Shown: one piece after another, positions 6,886-14,839 of the stretch
Numbering within the stretch: the stretch's first letter is position 1
Layout of the letters: the number at the start of each line of letters is the position of its first letter
Origin: HGM04593 sp045654885
Lineage (GTDB): Bacteria; Bacteroidota; Bacteroidia; Bacteroidales; Bacteroidaceae
Reading direction: 5' to 3'
NCBI GenBank assembly: GCA_045654885.1
Contig: JAZOOF010000048.1
Span: forward strand, 1 to 47,453
DNA: 47,453 nucleotides
Notes under the pieces: generated by a model
Seen by the model: only the letters and a program-made list of their open reading frames with translations
What the model was told of the DNA's origin: nothing
The model's database searches: none
Translations under genes and position numbers: made by a program

Positions 6886-8180
6886 GGTATACTGTGAGGA
6901 ATATTTTTATGCTGCTTTTGGCTGTGGCAACAGTGGCATGTGCTCCCAAAGTGGAAAGGGAAGGCGTGCTGTTGTCGGAGCGCGAGGCTTATCGCTATGA
7001 CAGGGCGGTAGCCGCTGTTGAGCGGGTTGAGGCTTTGATGGAGAAGATGGATGCAGCTCCAACACAAGAGGGGATGCTGGAGCTGCTGACCGAGGCAAAT
7101 GAGTTGGAGTATAATTATGACGACACCGGGATGAGTGTAGAGGCAATGATGCGTTGCGACTCACTGAAAATGCGTATAGATGACTGCAAGCAGATGGCCG
7201 TGTCGTTTGCAGAGAATAGAGTTGTTGCTGTTGGGAAAATTGTTGCAGTGGATGTGACAGAGCAACTGCTGGAGGAAAAGGAGTATTATCCGCTCTATTT
7301 GAAGAAAGGCGAGAAGGTTTTCTGTAATGTCGAGGCATCGGAACCGGTGACTGTGAAACTGTATAATGCCGATACCGAGAAATTGATGAAGTCATACAAA
7401 GGACGTAGGGTGTCCGATTCACTTGCCATCTCAAATTCTGCTATCTACCTGTTGGAGATTGTGCCCCAGGGAAAGACGTATGTGAGTGCTACGTTGAGCT
7501 ATAGATGTGCCGACGCTGCATCGCTCTACAGCCGTCCTTCCATAAGGACCGAACAGGTGGAGTGTGGCAAAGGTAGTGTGGGGGCAGTTGCTGTTCCCGG
7601 TATTGCAATGCGTAAATGCTTTGAGGAACCTCGCAAGTTTACTTTGCGAGGCCAGATAAAAGCAGCTTTCTCGGGTAATGCGCAAGCGCTGGTGGCTGTG
7701 ACCGTACCGGCAGGCGCAACAGATATCCTTTACTCTATGCGCATTGCAACAAGTGAGCAGGACCGTTCGGATGATGGCCAGTTCCATGATAACCTCACAC
7801 GCTCTTACAAACGTATAAAATTCCTGGGATTGCCGCTTTATGAAAGGAGTTCGAGCAACGGTTTGTTGAATACCTTGCTCGATGATAACCGCCCGATACG
7901 TGAGGAGGATGCATATTGCAACATGTATGTATTCCGCAACAAAACGCAGGCGAAGAAGTTTCAGGATGGTACAAAGACGGCTGCTGGCTTGGATTATGAT
8001 GTGGATTATTCAAGACTTGGTACTCAGTCGTGCAACGGACGCATACCGGTGAATGGAGCAAAGACTATTTATCTTGGCTTTGAAAATGAGCGCATGCGCT
8101 ATACTAACTATCTGTGGGTAGAGGTTGAGGCTGTTGTGCCCGAAACTGTATACTATACCACAAAATACTCCATAAAATAA
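6882..8180 (+). CDS. Hypothetical lipoprotein
   Basis: This 432-residue protein has a lipoprotein signal (FMLLLAVATVAC, Cys20). Following an N-terminal helical stretch, the middle (VVAVGKIVAVDVTEQLLEEK then YYPLYLKKGEKVFCNVEA) reads as beta-rich, as in domains measuring ligand or carbohydrate contacts. The C-terminal part is mixed. No family recognised. It overlaps the previous gene by 4 bp and shares one base with pcp downstream (TAATG), so it belongs to the same operon. Confidence 0.6.
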   Translation: MRYTVRNIFMLLLAVATVACAPKVEREGVLLSEREAYRYDRAVAAVERVEALMEKMDAAPTQEGMLELLTEANELEYNYDDTGMSVEAMMRCDSLKMRIDDCKQMAVSFAENRVVAVGKIVAVDVTEQLLEEKEYYPLYLKKGEKVFCNVEASEPVTVKLYNADTEKLMKSYKGRRVSDSLAISNSAIYLLEIVPQGKTYVSATLSYRCADAASLYSRPSIRTEQVECGKGSVGAVAVPGIAMRKCFEEPRKFTLRGQIKAAFSGNAQALVAVTVPAGATDILYSMRIATSEQDRSDDGQFHDNLTRSYKRIKFLGLPLYERSSSNGLLNTLLDDNRPIREEDAYCNMYVFRNKTQAKKFQDGTKTAAGLDYDVDYSRLGTQSCNGRIPVNGAKTIYLGFENERMRYTNYLWVEVEAVVPETVYYTTKYSIK

Positions 8181-8827
8181 TGCCGCGTGTTCTATTGACC
8201 GGCTTTGAACCGTTCGGAAAATACAGTGAGAACTCATCGTGGGCAGTTGCCGAAAAGGTTGCCGCCTGTGGTGTTGGTGGTGCCGAGGTCATAGCAAGGC
8301 GTTTGCCTGTGAGTTTTGCAGGTGTTGGCATAGCTTTGCACAAGGCGGTGAAGGAGTGCCACCCCGATGTTATAATTATGCTTGGGCAATGTGCCGGTGT
8401 CGATTATATCAAATTGGAACGCATAGCCATTAATATGATGGATGCAACCACCCCCGACAATGACGGATACCTCCCCAATGAGGAGCCGATATGTGCTACA
8501 GGTGCTGCTGCGCTTTTTACAAATACTGATATAAAGGATTTGCGCAGGGTGGTTGAGGAACTGGGGATTCCGGCCAAGGTGTCTAACAGCGCGGGGCTTT
8601 ATGTGTGTAACCGCACATATTATGAGGCTTTGCGGCTTTGCAATGAAAGGCCCGGGATGAAGGCGCTGTTTGTTCACTTGCCGCTGTATGAGGGACAACC
8701 GTCGGCAGCAGAGGGCCAACTCTCAATGCCGCTTGATGATATGGCAAGTGCTATAGAAACAATAATACACAAAATAATTTACACAGATGCAAAAGCTCAA
8801 GAAAAGTCTTGCGCGCATATTCGATAA
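8180..8827 (+). CDS. pcp: Pyrrolidone-carboxylate peptidase (peptidase family C15)
   Basis: Cytosolic cysteine peptidase removing N-terminal pyroglutamate from peptides. At 215 residues it has the usual length. It opens with the family signature LLTGFEPFG and carries the catalytic triad: Glu80 in KLERIAIN, Cys143 in SAGLYVCN and His166 in LFVHLPL. The start overlaps the preceding stop by one base. Its last 41 bp overlap the channel gene in another frame, so the three genes are cotranscribed. The C-terminal 15 residues run through the overlap and are unlike typical ends. Identification is secure; why it is coupled to a channel is unknown. Confidence 0.92.
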   Translation: MPRVLLTGFEPFGKYSENSSWAVAEKVAACGVGGAEVIARRLPVSFAGVGIALHKAVKECHPDVIIMLGQCAGVDYIKLERIAINMMDATTPDNDGYLPNEEPICATGAAALFTNTDIKDLRRVVEELGIPAKVSNSAGLYVCNRTYYEALRLCNERPGMKALFVHLPLYEGQPSAAEGQLSMPLDDMASAIETIIHKIIYTDAKAQEKSCAHIR

Positions 8828-10481
8828 CGACTTGCGCACCAAGCAGTGGGAGAACTACCCCGACTATGCAATCATAGGTCTCATAGTATTGAGTACCATT
8901 TCTGTTTTCATATCTACGTTCAATGTGGGCCCGTTGTGCGAGAAGGTGCTTTCGGTGATTGACATTGTAACCGTTATTACCTTTACCATTGAGGTTACAT
9001 TGCGCATTTGGGCGGCCGATGAACTGGACGAGAAGTACAAGGGCTTTTGGGGCAGGGTGAGGTATTGCTTTACCTTTTATGGCCTGATAGATATCCTGTC
9101 GACCTATACTTTTTATGTGCAGATGTTCATTCCGCTGCCATACTCTATGCTCAAGGCATTGCGCGTACTGCGCCTTCTCAGAGTGTTCCGTTACATGCAC
9201 TCTTTCCGTCTGTTGCAGACTGCCGTTTCTTCAAAGGCCAAGGAAATGTGGGTGTCGTTCCAGTTCCTGGCTATCGTAACGTTGATGCTGTCGTTCGTGC
9301 TCTTCTTCTATGAGCACAATGCACAGCCCGAGGTGTATGACAACGGTTTCAAATCTGTTATCTGGGCTTTTGCACAGTATGTGGGCGACCCCGGCAACTT
9401 TGCCGACACTCCGCCAATAACCTTTGTGGGCAGGCTCATTGCCTGCATCATCGGTCTGCTTGGTATTGCACTGTTTGCGGTGCCTGCCGGTCTCATTGGT
9501 TCGGGATTCTCCGAGGCTATGGAGAACGAGAAAAACGATGCAATAATAAAGAAGAATATTGATAGTATTATTCATTCGTTTAAATTCGAGAAGGACCAGC
9601 ACTTTACACAACTATTTGTGGTGCCACGTTATAAGGAGTTAAATACAATTCTTACACGCCGATTCCTTACTGTAGAGGATATCGTCAGGGCTGTTGAGGC
9701 ATCGGACTGTCTGCATCTTTATAATATGGCAAACGCTTCTAATGCCGAAGACAATCCCGAAGACAGGATTGTGGTGATGAACTACAAACGTAACACCCCG
9801 TATGGCTGTTGCATTGACCGTGGTTCAAAAGTGACAATAGTCTTTACTTCGGGCTACACCGAGGCATGTACGGGATGGTTTGCCTATCATATAGCTAAAT
9901 TAGGCGGTTTCAACTATATTGCCAAAGATGTTGAGATTGACCCGGACAATCCAACGTCATACTATAATGTTACGGCCGATTGCAAGTGTCCGAATTTCTC
10001 TCTTTTCCTTGAAGACCTAAACCGTTTGACTTCACGTCCCGGAAGTTGGGCAATTCCTGTTTTGGCTGCGTCGGGGCCTCGCTCACGTCCTCATCAGTTC
10101 CATTTCTGCTATAATCCTAATAAGAAAGATGAATCTTTTGGTAACCCGGAAAGTCGTGTGACTGATTTCGCTTTGTTCGGGAAACTATTTGACCATGTTT
10201 CTACTGAGCTGAAACAGAAATATGACTATAATTGTGACAGGAATATCTACTATGCTGTTACAAAAAACAATATTGCGCATTTGATCAAGGCAGACAATGT
10301 CTTTACATTGCGTGTCGAGTGTTTCGTGTGGATGTCCGACTTTCGCCGTGTAGCTGTTGTCAAATCTTTGGCCGATTGTATAAATGCCGTGTTGGAACCC
10401 GAGATTGAGAAACAACTGCCACCTGAAATGGTATCACGCGTAGAAGGTAAGGATTTCGGTATGCAGGATTATGTTGACTGA
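8787..10481 (+). CDS. Voltage-sensor type ion channel with non-canonical pore filter
   Basis: Inner-membrane protein of 564 residues. Residues 27-45, 58-78 and 93-112 are S1-S3. S4 (122-136) carries basic residues every third position (K123, R126, R129, R132, R135), a voltage-sensor hallmark. S5 lies at 155-174, a pore helix at 187-197 and S6 at 215-240. Where K+ channels have TVGYGD this protein has YVGDPGN (198-204), so selectivity cannot be assumed to be K+. Residues 250-564 form a large cytosolic domain with no family recognised. The start lies inside pcp by 41 bp. Channel fold is confident; ion specificity is open. Confidence 0.82.
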   Translation: MQKLKKSLARIFDNDLRTKQWENYPDYAIIGLIVLSTISVFISTFNVGPLCEKVLSVIDIVTVITFTIEVTLRIWAADELDEKYKGFWGRVRYCFTFYGLIDILSTYTFYVQMFIPLPYSMLKALRVLRLLRVFRYMHSFRLLQTAVSSKAKEMWVSFQFLAIVTLMLSFVLFFYEHNAQPEVYDNGFKSVIWAFAQYVGDPGNFADTPPITFVGRLIACIIGLLGIALFAVPAGLIGSGFSEAMENEKNDAIIKKNIDSIIHSFKFEKDQHFTQLFVVPRYKELNTILTRRFLTVEDIVRAVEASDCLHLYNMANASNAEDNPEDRIVVMNYKRNTPYGCCIDRGSKVTIVFTSGYTEACTGWFAYHIAKLGGFNYIAKDVEIDPDNPTSYYNVTADCKCPNFSLFLEDLNRLTSRPGSWAIPVLAASGPRSRPHQFHFCYNPNKKDESFGNPESRVTDFALFGKLFDHVSTELKQKYDYNCDRNIYYAVTKNNIAHLIKADNVFTLRVECFVWMSDFRRVAVVKSLADCINAVLEPEIEKQLPPEMVSRVEGKDFGMQDYVD

Positions 10482-10487
10482 TGCTCT

Positions 10488-11210
10488 ATGGAACTGTTGA
10501 AAAGCTTTTATGGGATAAACAGCAAGTCGGGGCACGAGGCACAGATAAAGGAGTTCTTTATGGCACAACTTGCCGATGTGGAACTTGCCGTTGAGGAGGA
10601 TGCTTTTGGTAATGTATTTATAACAAAAGGTGTTGCCGACAGTTATCCCGGTGTTACTGCACATTTGGATGAGGTGCATGTACCCACGGAAAGGAATCTT
10701 GTTGTCGAGGGTGATATGATATATGCCGTTGATGGCTGTGGAGAGCGCGTCGGCATTGGTGCCGATGACAAGAACGGACTGTGGATAATAAGTCACCTGT
10801 TGCACACGAAACCTGTGCTTAAGGTTGTGCTTTTTGTTCAGGAGGAACGAGACGGCGAAATGGCGGGTTGTCGTGGCTCAAGGGCCTGTTCTCTCGATTT
10901 CTTCAATGATGTGCGTTATCTGCTTGCCGTTGACCGCAAGGGCGACAATGAGGTGGTTACTGTGGGTAAAGGAGACATTCGCCTGTGTGATGACGCAATG
11001 TTTCCTGTTGCGGTATTGCAGAAGTATGGCTACGGGTGCGTGCCCGGTGGACGCACCGATGTGGTTGCTCTGAAGGAGCGCGGCTTGCAGACACCTTGTT
11101 GCAACATCAGCTGTGGCTATTACAATGCCCATAAGTCCGATGAGTATACAATGTTTTCGCATGTCGAAAAGGCTCTTGCATTCGTGAGTGAACTGATTGA
11201 CTCCATTTGA
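10488..11210 (+). CDS. M20/M42-like zinc peptidase, short form
   Basis: Cytosolic predicted aminopeptidase or dipeptidase of 240 residues. Metal-site motifs are in order: His59-x-Asp61 (TAHLDEVH), Asp93/94 (GADDKNG), Glu119-Glu120 (VQEERDGEMAGCRGS), Asp149 (AVDRKG) and His215 (YNAHKSDEY). The inserted lid/dimerisation domain of full M20/M42 enzymes is missing or very small. It begins 6 bp after the channel gene and ends the operon with pcp, so both peptidases may serve peptide scavenging. The substrate cannot be read from sequence. Confidence 0.78.
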   Translation: MELLKSFYGINSKSGHEAQIKEFFMAQLADVELAVEEDAFGNVFITKGVADSYPGVTAHLDEVHVPTERNLVVEGDMIYAVDGCGERVGIGADDKNGLWIISHLLHTKPVLKVVLFVQEERDGEMAGCRGSRACSLDFFNDVRYLLAVDRKGDNEVVTVGKGDIRLCDDAMFPVAVLQKYGYGCVPGGRTDVVALKERGLQTPCCNISCGYYNAHKSDEYTMFSHVEKALAFVSELIDSI

Positions 11211-11391
11211 ACAACAACTGTATCGGAAATGAAAGCCAATCCTGTCAATGTTTTTTTGATGGGATTGGTTTTTGTTGTGAAAATAGAACCGGCAAGCCTG
11301 CGATTTGCGCTTTTGCAAGTAGATTTTGGCAACAAGTCCGCTTATTGCATAATTTTTTACCCATATAAGTGTGATAAATCAAAGATTTTGT

Positions 11392-11399
11392 TAATTTTG
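11392..11399 (+). promoter_or_regulatory. Candidate -7 promoter element for the aldolase gene
   Basis: TAATTTTG fits the Bacteroidetes -7 consensus TAnnTTTG, 66 bp ahead of the aldolase ATG, in an otherwise gene-free 255-bp gap. No clear -33 TTTG lies at 19-20 bp, so this is a partial match. Confidence 0.4.
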
Positions 11400-11465
11400 C
11401 AAAGGATTACGCCCATTAGGGTGGTGAAGATTGATTATTCAACTACTTTAAAGTATTAAATAACT

Positions 11466-12470
11466 ATGGTAAATTACAAAGAATTAGGTCTTGTAAACAC
11501 AAGAGATATGTTTGCAAGAGCAATTGAGGGTGGTTATGCTATCCCAGCGTTCAACTTCAACAACATGGAGCAGATGCAGGCTATCATCAAGGCTGCTGTT
11601 GAGACAAAGTCTCCTGTTATCCTTCAGGTTTCAAAGGGTGCACGTCAGTATGCTAACGCTACTTTGCTCCGTTACATGGCGCAGGGTGCTGTAGAGTATG
11701 CTAAGGAACTCGGTTGCGAGAATCCTGAGATTGTTCTTCACCTTGACCACGGTGATACATTCGAGACTTGCAAGAGCTGTATCGACTCTGGTTTCTCTTC
11801 AGTGATGATTGACGGTTCACACCTCCCATACGAGGAGAACGTTGCTCTCACTAAGAAGGTTGTTGAGTATGCTCACCAGTTCGACGTGACTGTAGAGGGC
11901 GAGCTCGGCGTGTTGGCAGGTGTTGAGGACGAGGTTTCTTCGGACCACCACACATACACAGACCCTGAGGAGGTTATCGATTTCGCTACACGCACAGGTT
12001 GCGACTCTTTGGCTATCTCAATCGGTACTTCACACGGTGCTTACAAGTTTACTCCCGAGCAGTGTACTATTGACCCTGTTACAGGTTTGATGGTTCCTCC
12101 TCCACTCGCATTCGACGTATTGAAGGCTGTTGAGGCTAAGCTCCCGGGCTTCCCAATCGTTCTCCACGGTTCTTCTTCAGTTCCACAGGACGAGGTTGCT
12201 ACCATCAACAAGTTCGGTGGTGCATTGAAGGCTGCTATCGGTATCCCCGAGGAGTGGTTGCGTGAGTCTGCAAAGTCTGCAGTATGTAAGATTAACATCG
12301 ACTCTGACTCTCGTCTTGCTATGACTGCTGCTATCCGCCAGACATTTGCTGAGAAGCCAGCTGAGTTCGACCCACGTAAGTACCTTGGTCCTGCTCGCGA
12401 CAACATGGAGAAGATGTACAAGCACAAGATTATCAACGTGCTTGGTTCTGACGGCAAGTTGGCTAAGTAA
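11466..12470 (+). CDS. fba: Class II fructose-bisphosphate aldolase
   Basis: Glycolytic/gluconeogenic zinc enzyme interconverting fructose 1,6-bisphosphate and the two triose phosphates. The 334-residue protein contains LHLDHGD (catalytic Asp94, zinc His95), VEGELG with conserved Glu144/Glu146, zinc ligands His190 (GTSHGAYK) and His234 (VLHGSSS), and a GG/IDSDSR phosphate-binding region near the C-terminus. Codon use is strongly biased to highly-expressed codons. It has its own upstream gap with a promoter-like element and a strong terminator directly after. Expected to be essential or near-essential. Confidence 0.95.
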   Translation: MVNYKELGLVNTRDMFARAIEGGYAIPAFNFNNMEQMQAIIKAAVETKSPVILQVSKGARQYANATLLRYMAQGAVEYAKELGCENPEIVLHLDHGDTFETCKSCIDSGFSSVMIDGSHLPYEENVALTKKVVEYAHQFDVTVEGELGVLAGVEDEVSSDHHTYTDPEEVIDFATRTGCDSLAISIGTSHGAYKFTPEQCTIDPVTGLMVPPPLAFDVLKAVEAKLPGFPIVLHGSSSVPQDEVATINKFGGALKAAIGIPEEWLRESAKSAVCKINIDSDSRLAMTAAIRQTFAEKPAEFDPRKYLGPARDNMEKMYKHKIINVLGSDGKLAK

Positions 12471-12505
12471 TCTGTTTCTGTAATTTAAGAACTGATTATA
12501 ATATT

Positions 12506-12544
12506 AACCGCTGATGAACAATGTTCATCAGCGGTTGCTTTTTT
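12506..12544 (+). terminator. Rho-independent terminator of the aldolase gene
   Basis: A perfect 14-bp stem (12506-12519 with 12523-12536), 3-nt loop, then GCTTTTTT, placed 35 bp after the aldolase stop. Confidence 0.9.
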
Positions 12545-12584
12545 ATGGTGCCTGTTACTGTCACGTTACCCCAAATGCTTTGGA

Positions 12585-12875
12585 CTAATAATTATTGTCG
12601 TCATAGTCATCACCATCCCATATGCAGCCGCATTTGGTACATTTAGGTACGATTACACCATATGAGTTTTCCTCTGTGCCCATCATTTTAGTTCCGCATC
12701 TTACACATTTTGGAATATATCCTCCTCTGTCTGTGTAGACCTTTTTACATGATTTGCACCACAATAGCCTCAGTTCACCATGGCGGGGTACATTGAATGT
12801 TTTATATTCCTCTACTGTTCTTTTACCACATATCCAGCATGGTTCGCCGAGAAATAAGTCTGACCAAAATCCCAT
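12585..12875 (-). CDS. Multi-zinc-ribbon protein
   Basis: Cytosolic protein of 96 residues with four Cys pairs, CWIC, CKSC, CVRC and CTKC, that should bind two zinc ions in ribbon/knuckle folds. It ends in an acidic tail (WDGDDYDDNNY). Begins at ATG 12875 on the minus strand, opposite to the aldolase and separated from it by the terminator. Similar short zinc-ribbon proteins occur at 35075 and 35807. No specific function assigned. Confidence 0.6.
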   Translation of the reverse strand: MGFWSDLFLGEPCWICGKRTVEEYKTFNVPRHGELRLLWCKSCKKVYTDRGGYIPKCVRCGTKMMGTEENSYGVIVPKCTKCGCIWDGDDYDDNNY

Positions 12876-13107
12876 AATACGGTTGTTTTAAAGTTGATGT
12901 TTATGTGTTAATTTGACTAATAATGTTCTATATGTATAATATCGTGGTACGCAATACAGTATCACATGTGTGCCAGCGAACTTGGCAGATTTTTTCTTTT
13001 GGTACAAATCTCAGTTAAAAATAATCACATTTATACCTGCTGTGTGGAATTTTATGCGTCCCTCGCCTTGCCCAAGTTTTAATCGCATCACGTGTGATAG
13101 AACCTTA

Positions 13108-14115
13108 TTATATCTTAAGGTATGGCCACAGGTTTTCTTTCCAAAGATTCTTGTCGAGTTCATGCATCTCGTGGCCGCCAAGTTCCAGCATCTTGTCATG
13201 GAAATTCTTGTCGTGTCCGTTGACGAAACTGTGGGTGAGTTCGTGGATGCACAGCGACTCGAGGCTCTCGCGGGGCAGCTGTATGCAACTTGCGCAGAAC
13301 GTGACATCGCGGGTGGCGGGGTAGTACATTGCCGAGTAGTTCCTCAGTGTCTTTACAACAGTGCACTTACGGTATGGCACGTTTATGCGTTCCGATACTT
13401 TTTGCAGTACCTGTGGTATGACCTCTTGTGCACGCTTGTAAATGATTTCCTTTACTTTCCTGAGTATAGTTTCCTGTACGTAGATGTAGTTGAGGTTGGC
13501 GCTCTTGGGGAACATGACGTGGCAACAGTGGCCATTGAGACGGGTGTGGTAGCTGTCACTCTCTCCTCTTGTGACAAGAAGGCTGAAGTGGTGGGTGTTG
13601 AGGGTATAGCCGTCGAAGAACCTGTTCAGGCCGTCGCATGTCCACTCCCGGTTTAGTCCGGGGATGGTTTCCTGTGCATAATGGAACATCTCGGCAAAAG
13701 TCTCTTTGTTGTCGCAGGTGACGACTGTCTCGTTGATGTTGTATCTTAGCTGCGGCGCCTGTGGCCCATTGAGGGTTTTTATTGCCTTTACGTTGCCAAT
13801 GCCGTCGATGAACAAGCTCATGATGCCGATGTGGGGGATGTGCCCGAGCTGCTCCAGACGCTCCTGCAACCATGCCCCGATGGTGCTGTTTCTTTGCGAG
13901 TGAGCAAGGTTGTAATAGGCGACCTGATATAGGTCCTTTGCCATTAGAAGATTCTTCTCCACCCCAAGGCCCGTCTCGTAGCACCTCCCAAGCCAAACCT
14001 TTGAGCCGGCTGAGTGCAACTTGACAATGCCGAGCAGAAAGTGCTCGGCTGCCTCCTTGTATCTTTTGCTTTTGTAGAGCTCCACGCCTCTCTCAAAATA
14101 GTCTGTCTTGTACAT
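13108..14115 (-). CDS. YgjP/DUF45-type zinc metallopeptidase with TPR-like N-terminus
   Basis: This 335-residue protein has an N-terminal Sel1/TPR-like stretch (GVELYKSKRYKEAAEHFL and WLGRCYETGLGVEKNLLMAK) and a C-terminal metal-dependent domain. The zinc motif is HELTHSFVNGHDKNFHDKM, HExxH followed 6 residues on by His, as in YgjP/DUF45 (WLM-like) hydrolases. I start it at ATG 14115, preceded by a strong GAAGGGGGG ribosome-binding site that is unusual here; a longer in-frame upstream stretch is low quality. Diverges from the YbjN-like gene across a 297-bp gap. The substrate is unknown. Confidence 0.75.
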   Translation of the reverse strand: MYKTDYFERGVELYKSKRYKEAAEHFLLGIVKLHSAGSKVWLGRCYETGLGVEKNLLMAKDLYQVAYYNLAHSQRNSTIGAWLQERLEQLGHIPHIGIMSLFIDGIGNVKAIKTLNGPQAPQLRYNINETVVTCDNKETFAEMFHYAQETIPGLNREWTCDGLNRFFDGYTLNTHHFSLLVTRGESDSYHTRLNGHCCHVMFPKSANLNYIYVQETILRKVKEIIYKRAQEVIPQVLQKVSERINVPYRKCTVVKTLRNYSAMYYPATRDVTFCASCIQLPRESLESLCIHELTHSFVNGHDKNFHDKMLELGGHEMHELDKNLWKENLWPYLKI

Positions 14116-14412
14116 TTTCCCCCCTTCTGCGCATTTTGCTTTTACAGGGCATAAAGTTAATGAATAAATTGTATTCCGGGTGGCTATTAATGAAAAGAAG
14201 GGTGGATTTTGCACATTACGGACTTTTTTTGTGTAGAAAAAAAATAAATATAGAGTTTTGTGAAAAATATAAAAACATTGTCTATATTCGCAAACAGATG
14301 TTCTTGTTGACTGCATCTTTGGAAGAAATGTGCAGCATTGCCATGCCGGGAGGTGTTGACAGGTGCATTGTGTGTAATCATTATATTATTAATAACTAAA
14401 AGCGTTTATATT
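14116..14412. other. Divergent intergenic region
   Basis: A 297-bp AT-rich region between the minus-strand metallopeptidase and the YbjN-like gene. It should carry promoters for both. On the minus strand TAACTTTA, about 40 nt ahead of the metallopeptidase start, is one base off the -7 consensus. No coding sequence or hairpin stood out. Confidence 0.35.
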
Positions 14413-14790
14413 ATGCGTACAGACGAATTGGTAAAGCAGTTTTTGTCAAACGAGGGTTATAAGTTTGACGTAGACAGTGACGGTGATATTCACTTCAAGT
14501 ATGAGGGTATAAATCTCTACTTTACTGTTGACAACAACGACCAGAAGTATTTCAGACTTATCATGCCTAACATCTACCAGCTCGAGGGTAACAGAACCAA
14601 GGTGCTTGAGGCTATCAACACAGTGGCACGTGACCTCAAGGTTATCAAGGCATACTTGATTGAGGACCGTCTATGGCTGGCAGTAGAGCTCTTCATTGAC
14701 TCTACACCTGAACTTGAGGACTTCTTCCCACGTTGCATGGGGCTTCTCAAGGCCGGACGCGAGAAGATTGCAGAGGAGATTTTTGGTTAA
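14413..14790 (+). CDS. YbjN-like (T3SS-chaperone fold) protein
   Basis: The protein has 125 residues. Start ATG 14413. Sequence pattern resembles the YbjN/bacterial sensory transduction regulator family: an N-terminal helix LVKQFLSNEGYKFDVDSDG, a beta-strand IHFKYEGINLYFTVD, then helix VLEAINTVARDLKVIKAYL and a C-terminal helix. These proteins fold like type III secretion chaperones and typically bind partner proteins. The next gene encodes a kinase-AAA+ fusion, separated by a hairpin. Its role here is unknown. Confidence 0.6.
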   Translation: MRTDELVKQFLSNEGYKFDVDSDGDIHFKYEGINLYFTVDNNDQKYFRLIMPNIYQLEGNRTKVLEAINTVARDLKVIKAYLIEDRLWLAVELFIDSTPELEDFFPRCMGLLKAGREKIAEEIFG

Positions 14791-14801
14791 ACGAAATCAT
14801 T

Positions 14802-14834
14802 TATAGTAGGGAGGCAACTCCCTACTATAGTTTT
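14802..14834 (+). terminator. Perfect hairpin between YbjN-like and kinase-AAA+ genes
   Basis: A 12-bp perfect stem (14802-14813 with 14818-14829), GCAA tetraloop, then G-TTTT. The next ATG lies at 14840, so the hairpin and its T-run sit right where ribosomes load on the kinase-AAA+ gene. It may be a partial terminator or an attenuator. Confidence 0.7.
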
Positions 14835-14839
14835 AGAAT

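Noticed and set aside
12970..13656. A 228-residue plus-strand open frame
   Set aside because: It lies opposite the HExxH metallopeptidase, whose frame has clear motifs; the plus frame has none and no start context.
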